Part shown: positions 1 through 5,168 of the stretch, piece after piece | Layout of the letters: each line of letters starts with the position of its first letter | Numbering within the stretch: position 1 is the first letter of the stretch | Assembly: GCA_938036845.1 (NCBI GenBank) | Contig: CALHWA010000009.1 | Location: 1 to 5,168, forward strand | Direction of reading: 5' to 3' | DNA length: 5,168 nucleotides | Source of the DNA: an uncultured Candidatus Saccharibacteria bacterium | GTDB taxonomy: Bacteria > Patescibacteriota > Saccharimonadia > Saccharimonadales > Saccharimonadaceae | Program-made: the position numbers and the translations under genes | The notes under the pieces: model-generated | Told to the model about the DNA's origin: nothing | What the model saw: only the letters and a program-made list of their open reading frames with translations | Database searches by the model: none

Positions 1-1933
<1,933 letters not shown>

Positions 1934-1942
1934 TCTATGAAC

Positions 1943-1948
1943 GAGGAA
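1943..1948 (+). promoter_or_regulatory. Ribosome binding site deciding the gyrA start
   Basis: GAGGAA lies 6 nt before the ATG at 1955, an ideal Shine-Dalgarno spacing. The other in-frame ATG, at 1937, has its nearest purine-rich match (AGAGGAG, 1915-1921) 15 nt away, which is too far for efficient initiation. The site therefore favours initiation at 1955, although both starts are possible. Confidence 0.65.
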
Positions 1949-1954
1949 CATACA

Positions 1955-4477
1955 ATGCAGCCAGAAGATAACCAACCAACCACCCCAGCTACCATACCTG
2001 ACCAGAGCCACTCGCGCAGTGTGGAGGTGCGTACCGTCGAGGACGTGATGGAGGACAACTTCCTGCGCTATTCAATGTCGGTCATTGTCGACCGCGCTCT
2101 GCCTGATGTACGTGATGGCATGAAGCCTGTCCACCGTCGCATCGTCTATGTGATGGACAAAATGGGCATCGGTCCGACATCCAAGACGATCAAGAGTGCT
2201 CAGATCGTTGGTGAGGTGATGGGTAAATACCACCCACACGGCGATAGCTCTATCTACGATGCCATGGTGCGTATGGCTCAAGACTGGGTTGAGCGCTACC
2301 CGCTGGTACAGGGGCAGGGGAACTTTGGCTCGATGGATGGTGACCCGCCTGCCGCAATGCGCTACACCGAAGCAAAAATGACACGTGTGTCAGAGGCGCT
2401 CCTAGCTGATATCGATAAAGAAACCGTCCCATTCCGCGACACCTATGATGCTACTCGCCAAGAGCCGACCGTCTTGCCGGCCAAGCTGCCTAATCTACTA
2501 CTGAACGGCCAGGTTGGTATTGCCGTTGGTATGGCAACGAACATCCCTACCCACAATCTTGGTGAGGTGGTGGATGCAACAGTCGAGCTCATCAACAACC
2601 CCGATGCCACGCTGGATGACCTCATGCAGCACATTAAGGGGCCGGACTTTCCAACTGGTGCCGTGGTCTATGGTGGCACGCCAATGCGTCAAGCCTACGC
2701 CACTGGCCGCGGCAGTGTTACAATGCGCGCCGTGGCGGCCATCGAGGAGACGAAGAAGCGCGGGCGCTACCGCATCGTCATCACAGAAATGCCTTATGGT
2801 GTGAATAAAGCAACACTGATTGAGAAGATTGCCGACCTCGTCCACGAGAAGAAGCTCACTTCTATCAGTGACCTGCGCGATGAGTCAGCTCGGGGTAATG
2901 TGCGTGTTGTTATCGACCTCAAAAAGGATGCTTACCCCAAGAAGGTGCTCAACCAGCTCTACAAGCTCACCGCGCTGCAGACTAACTTCCACTACAACAT
3001 GCTTGCTCTTGTGCCGAGTAGCGAGAACGCGATGCGTCTCCAGCCACGGGTACTTGGCCTGCACGATATCCTTGGTGAGTTCATTACCCATCGGCGCATT
3101 GTGGTGCGTCGCCGCACCGAGTATGAGCTCAAGAAGGCCAAGGCACGAGCTCATATTCTTGAAGGGCTCAAGATCGCGCTTGATAACATCGATGAAGTCG
3201 TCAAGCTAATTCGAGCAAGTAAGAATTACAACGATGCTTTACAGGGGTTGATGGAGCGTTTTGCGCTCAGTGAGATCCAAGGTAAAGCAATCCTTGCCAT
3301 GCAGCTGCGTAAGCTGACTGGCCTTGACCGTCAAGAGATCGAAGACGAGCTGCGCTATCTGCACGAGCTCATCAAGCAGCTAGAGGCTATCCTGGCCGAC
3401 GAGAATGAGATCCTGCGCCTTATCAAAGAGGAACTGCTTGAGATGAAGGAGAAGTACGGTGACGAGCGCCGCACCAAGATCATCGACCATGAGCTAGGCA
3501 AATTCAGCGACGAAGAGCTCATTCCTGAGGAAGAGACCGTTGTCATTCTCACAGCAGAGAATTATATCAAGCGTACTTTAGTGAGTGAATACCGCCGCCA
3601 AAACAGAGGTGGCAAGGGCAAGCGTGGCATGTCTACCAAGGAAGAAGACGGCATCGACCAGCTCATTCCGGCCAACACCCACGACTGGCTGCTCTTCTTT
3701 ACCAACAAGGGTCGGGTCTTCCGCCTTAAGGCGTACGAAGTGCCTGCTGCCAGTCTCGCAGCCAAGGGTGTCGCGGCGGTCAACTTGCTCCAGCTCCAGC
3801 CTGAAGAGAAAATTACATCAATCATTAATCATGCCAAGGATGCGAGCGATGATGGTTACCTCTTTATGGCTACAACCAAGGGTACTGTGAAAAAGACAAC
3901 ACTACGCGACTACGCCAACATCCGCACCAATGGCCTCATCACTATCAAACTCGACGATGGCGATGAGCTGCGCTGGATTAAGCAGACCAATGGTGACAAT
4001 GATGTAATAATCTCAACATCAGCTGGTCAGGCAGTGCGCTTTAGCGAGACAGAGTGCCGACCAATGGGTCGAGTTGCTCGTGGCGTGCGTGGTGTACGCC
4101 TCCGCCCCGATGATACGGTGGTGGGGATGGATATCGTCACCAGTAGCGATCAGCAATTGCTTGTCATTAGCCAAAACGGTTACGGCAAGATTACCAAAGC
4201 GGCTAACTTCCCTTGCCACAAGCGAGGTGGGGTTGGCATCAAAGCAGCGGTTGTCACTGCCAAGACTGGGCCGATTATCACTGTGCAGACTCTTGAGCCT
4301 GATGCTACTGAGGCACTCCTCATCAGCCAAAATGGCCAAACCATCCGTGTGGCGCTCCAAGACATCCCAACGCTTGGTCGCACCACCCAAGGTGTGCGCG
4401 TGATGCGCCTTGCCGAGGGAGATACCGTCTCATCGATCGGTATTGTGCGCGAAAAAGACGAGGATAAGGAGGCATAA
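1955..4477 (+). CDS. gyrA: DNA gyrase subunit A
   Basis: DNA-breakage/reunion and DNA-wrapping subunit of gyrase. I chose the ATG at 1955 (840 aa) because of its well-spaced Shine-Dalgarno; an in-frame ATG at 1937, 3 nt after the gyrB stop, would add six residues. Numbering from 1955: winged-helix domain with Arg47 and Arg62 ([15 protein letters not shown]), [13 protein letters not shown] with His93 and His95, and the catalytic tyrosine Tyr137 in AAMRYTE. Ile189 (GIAVGMATN) matches the DNA-intercalating isoleucine. A coiled-coil region follows at about 370-500, without the larger insertion of E. coli GyrA. The C-terminal beta-pinwheel runs from about 524, with repeated blade motifs ([32 protein letters not shown]). 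The GyrA box at 549-555 reads QNRGGKG instead of the usual QRRGGKG; its presence identifies GyrA rather than ParC. Quinolone-pocket positions Ser98 and Asp102 carry the unmutated residue types of E. coli Ser83 and Asp87. A short acidic tail (EKDEDKEA) ends the protein. It follows gyrB directly and is probably co-transcribed. Confidence 0.98.
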   Translation: MQPEDNQPTTPATIPDQSHSRSVEVRTVEDVMEDNFLRYSMSVIVDRALPDVRDGMKPVHRRIVYVMDKMGIGPTSKTIKSAQIVGEVMGKYHPHGDSSIYDAMVRMAQDWVERYPLVQGQGNFGSMDGDPPAAMRYTEAKMTRVSEALLADIDKETVPFRDTYDATRQEPTVLPAKLPNLLLNGQVGIAVGMATNIPTHNLGEVVDATVELINNPDATLDDLMQHIKGPDFPTGAVVYGGTPMRQAYATGRGSVTMRAVAAIEETKKRGRYRIVITEMPYGVNKATLIEKIADLVHEKKLTSISDLRDESARGNVRVVIDLKKDAYPKKVLNQLYKLTALQTNFHYNMLALVPSSENAMRLQPRVLGLHDILGEFITHRRIVVRRRTEYELKKAKARAHILEGLKIALDNIDEVVKLIRASKNYNDALQGLMERFALSEIQGKAILAMQLRKLTGLDRQEIEDELRYLHELIKQLEAILADENEILRLIKEELLEMKEKYGDERRTKIIDHELGKFSDEELIPEEETVVILTAENYIKRTLVSEYRRQNRGGKGKRGMSTKEEDGIDQLIPANTHDWLLFFTNKGRVFRLKAYEVPAASLAAKGVAAVNLLQLQPEEKITSIINHAKDASDDGYLFMATTKGTVKKTTLRDYANIRTNGLITIKLDDGDELRWIKQTNGDNDVIISTSAGQAVRFSETECRPMGRVARGVRGVRLRPDDTVVGMDIVTSSDQQLLVISQNGYGKITKAANFPCHKRGGVGIKAAVVTAKTGPIITVQTLEPDATEALLISQNGQTIRVALQDIPTLGRTTQGVRVMRLAEGDTVSSIGIVREKDEDKEA
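4466..4472 (+). promoter_or_regulatory. Ribosome binding site of the DUF212 gene, inside the end of gyrA
   Basis: AAGGAGG, a near-perfect anti-16S match, lies 7 nt before the ATG at 4480 and is contained in the last codons of gyrA, whose stop is at 4475-4477. This arrangement supports the ATG at 4480 and implies translational coupling to gyrA. Confidence 0.85.
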
Positions 4478-4479
4478 CT

Positions 4480-4914
4480 ATGCCATGGTACCTCTCGCCA
4501 TATATTGTGGCCATCGCCATCAGCTGGGCAATTGCTCACGTCATTAAGTTTGCAATTGCCCATGCTAAGGGCAAGGTGCTTGACTTCACCCACCAGCTCT
4601 TCATCTCTGGCGGCATGCCGAGCTCGCATGCCGCCACATCGTTGTCTGTCTGGACAGTGCTGGTGCTGCAGCAGGGGCTGCAGTCGCCCCTGGTTGGTGT
4701 GACGACGCTGCTCGTGCTGATTATTTGCTACGATGCCGTCAAGGTGCGGCGCTCGTCGGGCGAGCAGGGTATTGCCATCCAGCAGGTCATCAAGAAGACT
4801 GGGGTCGACGTCACATTGCCGCGGGCTGCACAGGGGCACACACCACTCGAGATCTTCGTTGGGTCGCTGCTTGGCGTGCTTGTGGGCGTAGTTGTATTTT
4901 TTGCGACAAAATAA
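4480..4914 (+). CDS. Divergent PAP2 family (DUF212, YuiD-like) membrane protein
   Basis: Small integral membrane protein of 144 aa, about the usual length for DUF212. This family is annotated as related to acid phosphatases and vanadium haloperoxidases, but no activity is firmly established. Visible motifs are SGGMPSSHAATS (43-54, His50), YDAVKVRRSSGEQ (84-96) and RAAQGHTPLEIFVGSLLG (115-132, His120). The PSSH and the R-x4-H elements resemble the PSGH and SRx5H motifs that hold the phosphate in PAP2 enzymes, so a lipid-phosphate or polyprenyl-phosphate phosphatase role is possible but only inferred. Hydrophobic stretches at about 7-27, 52-66, 70-84 and 124-142 suggest roughly four membrane spans. 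No cleavable signal peptide is evident. The start is supported by AAGGAGG 7 nt upstream; only 2 nt separate it from the gyrA stop, so it is the last gene of the gyrase operon. Its stop lies 13 nt before the rRNA promoter. Confidence 0.9.
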   Translation: MPWYLSPYIVAIAISWAIAHVIKFAIAHAKGKVLDFTHQLFISGGMPSSHAATSLSVWTVLVLQQGLQSPLVGVTTLLVLIICYDAVKVRRSSGEQGIAIQQVIKKTGVDVTLPRAAQGHTPLEIFVGSLLGVLVGVVVFFATK

Positions 4915-4927
4915 TGGCAAAAAAGTG

Positions 4928-4956
4928 TTGACCATCCGCAAAAAATACGCTATGAT
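4928..4956 (+). promoter_or_regulatory. rRNA operon promoter (sigma70/sigmaA type)
   Basis: The -35 box TTGACC (4928-4933) and -10 box TATGAT (4951-4956) each match consensus at five of six positions and are separated by the optimal 17 bp. The sequence before the -35, across the end of the DUF212 gene (about 4894-4927), is rich in A and T runs and could act as an UP element. Transcription would begin near 4963-4964, about 150 nt before mature 16S rRNA. The -10 has no extended TG motif. An inverted repeat, ACCATC (4931-4936) and GATGGT (4954-4959), overlaps both boxes. Confidence 0.88.
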
Positions 4957-4993
4957 GGTTTCAGTCTGGTTGAGGGAACGAAAACAAGGGCCA

Positions 4994-5010
4994 ACAACGA
5001 GACGTTTTGT
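4994..5010 (+). promoter_or_regulatory. boxB-like hairpin
   Basis: AACG (4996-4999) pairs with CGTT (5003-5006) around a three-base AGA loop. Two further pairs (4994-4995 with 5009-5010) form if two T residues bulge. It stands immediately before the boxA-like element, where rrn leaders usually carry a boxB hairpin. The stem is short, so the assignment rests mainly on position. Confidence 0.4.
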
Positions 5011-5024
5011 ATCTTAACAATTTA
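5008..5024 (+). promoter_or_regulatory. boxA-like rRNA antitermination element
   Basis: TGTATCTTAACAATTTA strongly resembles the E. coli rrn boxA context as I recall it (TGCTCTTTAACAATTTA): the first two bases and the last eleven are the same. In characterised bacteria boxA RNA recruits NusB and NusE (S10) so that RNA polymerase transcribes the untranslated rRNA without Rho-dependent or hairpin termination. Its place, about 45 nt after the transcription start and about 100 nt before 16S, is typical. The function here is inferred from similarity. Confidence 0.7.
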
Positions 5025-5045
5025 GTTGTGCAATAATCATCGTCA

Positions 5046-5066
5046 GTCTATTTTTGAGTTATAGAC
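5046..5066 (+). other. Leader hairpin 1
   Basis: GTCTAT (5046-5051) pairs perfectly with ATAGAC (5061-5066) around a nine-base loop. It ends exactly where the core of the next hairpin begins, so the two could stack. Its right arm is also the left side of the extended form of hairpin 2, so the two extended structures compete. Confidence 0.45.
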
Positions 5067-5091
5067 GCTTCTCAGCAGGGAAGCATCTTTT
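5063..5091 (+). terminator. Terminator-like leader hairpin 2
   Basis: GCTTCTC (5067-5073) pairs with GGGAAGC (5078-5084), including one T-G wobble, around an AGCA loop. Three more pairs (5063-5065 with 5086-5088) extend the stem past one mismatch. A T-rich run (TCTTTTAT) follows from 5086. The shape is that of an intrinsic terminator, but it sits inside the rRNA leader downstream of boxA, so it may be a processing site or an attenuator that antitermination overrides. Termination has not been shown. Confidence 0.4.
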
Positions 5092-5093
5092 AT

Positions 5094-5113
5094 GAAAAGT
5101 ACATCTTTTCTTT

Positions 5114-5116
<3 letters not shown>
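5094..5116 (+). other. AT-rich hairpin 3 followed by T6, at the 16S 5' end
   Basis: GAAAAG (5094-5099) pairs with CTTTTC (5105-5110) around TACAT, followed by six T residues (5111-5116). The stem is weak (two G-C pairs), so strong termination is unlikely. It abuts the inferred mature 16S end and may instead mark or be displaced by the rRNA processing stem. Confidence 0.35.

Positions 5117-5168
<52 letters not shown>

Larger units (their letters stand above)
4963..5113 (+). other. 16S rRNA leader (external transcribed spacer)
   Basis: AT-rich, non-coding stretch between the inferred transcription start and the inferred mature 16S 5' end. It contains a boxB-like hairpin, a boxA-like element and three local hairpins, listed separately. 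The leader is expected to be removed during rRNA maturation. Its pairing partner, the sequence after the 16S 3' end, is outside the window, so the long processing stem cannot be assessed. Both ends are inferred from motif spacing and may be off by a few bases. Confidence 0.75.

Noticed and set aside
4180..4941. Long open frame on the - strand opposite gyrA/DUF212 (253 codons)
   Set aside because: It spans two well-supported + strand genes and their junction, with low-complexity His/Arg-rich translation; an antisense shadow.
4952..5017. Possible 21-codon leader peptide ORF (ATG ATG GTT... to TAA)
   Set aside because: Its start lies within the rrn -10 box and upstream of the inferred transcription start, and no Shine-Dalgarno precedes it.
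4961..5049. 7-bp direct repeat TCAGTCT at 4961-4967 and 5043-5049
   Set aside because: Too short and isolated to distinguish from chance in a 150-nt AT-rich leader.

Overview
The window shows a bacterial housekeeping locus read entirely on the + strand: the 3' 99% or so of gyrB, complete gyrA, a small membrane-protein gene of the divergent PAP2 (DUF212/YuiD-like) family, and then a ribosomal RNA promoter, an approximately 150-nt rRNA leader and the first ~55 nt of a 16S rRNA gene. Genes fill about 95% of the window. The three protein genes are packed with 2-21 nt between them and are probably one operon. All visible stops are TAA and no in-frame TGA needs recoding, so the standard code fits.

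Organism. The short GyrB (about 650 residues, lacking the large C-terminal insert of Proteobacterial GyrB), the GyrA without the enterobacterial tower insertion, and a 16S 5' end reading GATGAACGCTGGCGGCGTGC followed by CTAACACA exclude Enterobacteria. They fit Gram-positive-like lineages or the Patescibacteria/CPR. My best guess is a Saccharibacteria (TM7)-like genome, but this rests on general recognition, not on an alignment, and is held at moderate-to-low confidence. The genes look moderately GC-rich by eye, while the rRNA leader is clearly more AT-rich.

Layout. Positions 1-1933 hold gyrB (5' end outside the window); 1955-4477 (or from 1937) gyrA; 4480-4914 the DUF212 membrane protein; 4928-4956 a near-consensus sigma70-type promoter beginning only 13 nt after the last stop codon; about 4963-5113 the rrn leader, with a boxB/boxA-like antitermination signal and three local hairpins, two of them followed by T-rich runs; about 5114 to the end 16S rRNA.

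How it fits together. GyrB (ATPase plus TOPRIM) and GyrA (DNA-cleaving tyrosine plus DNA-wrapping C-terminal pinwheel) form the A2B2 gyrase that introduces negative supercoils. The operon runs straight into the rRNA operon in the same direction with no terminator visible between them. This resembles the gyrB-gyrA-rrnO order of Bacillus subtilis, but with a DUF212 gene inserted. I found no mobile element, CRISPR array, tRNA, defence gene or clearly new system. The most interesting material is the gyrase/rrn junction and the structured rRNA leader.
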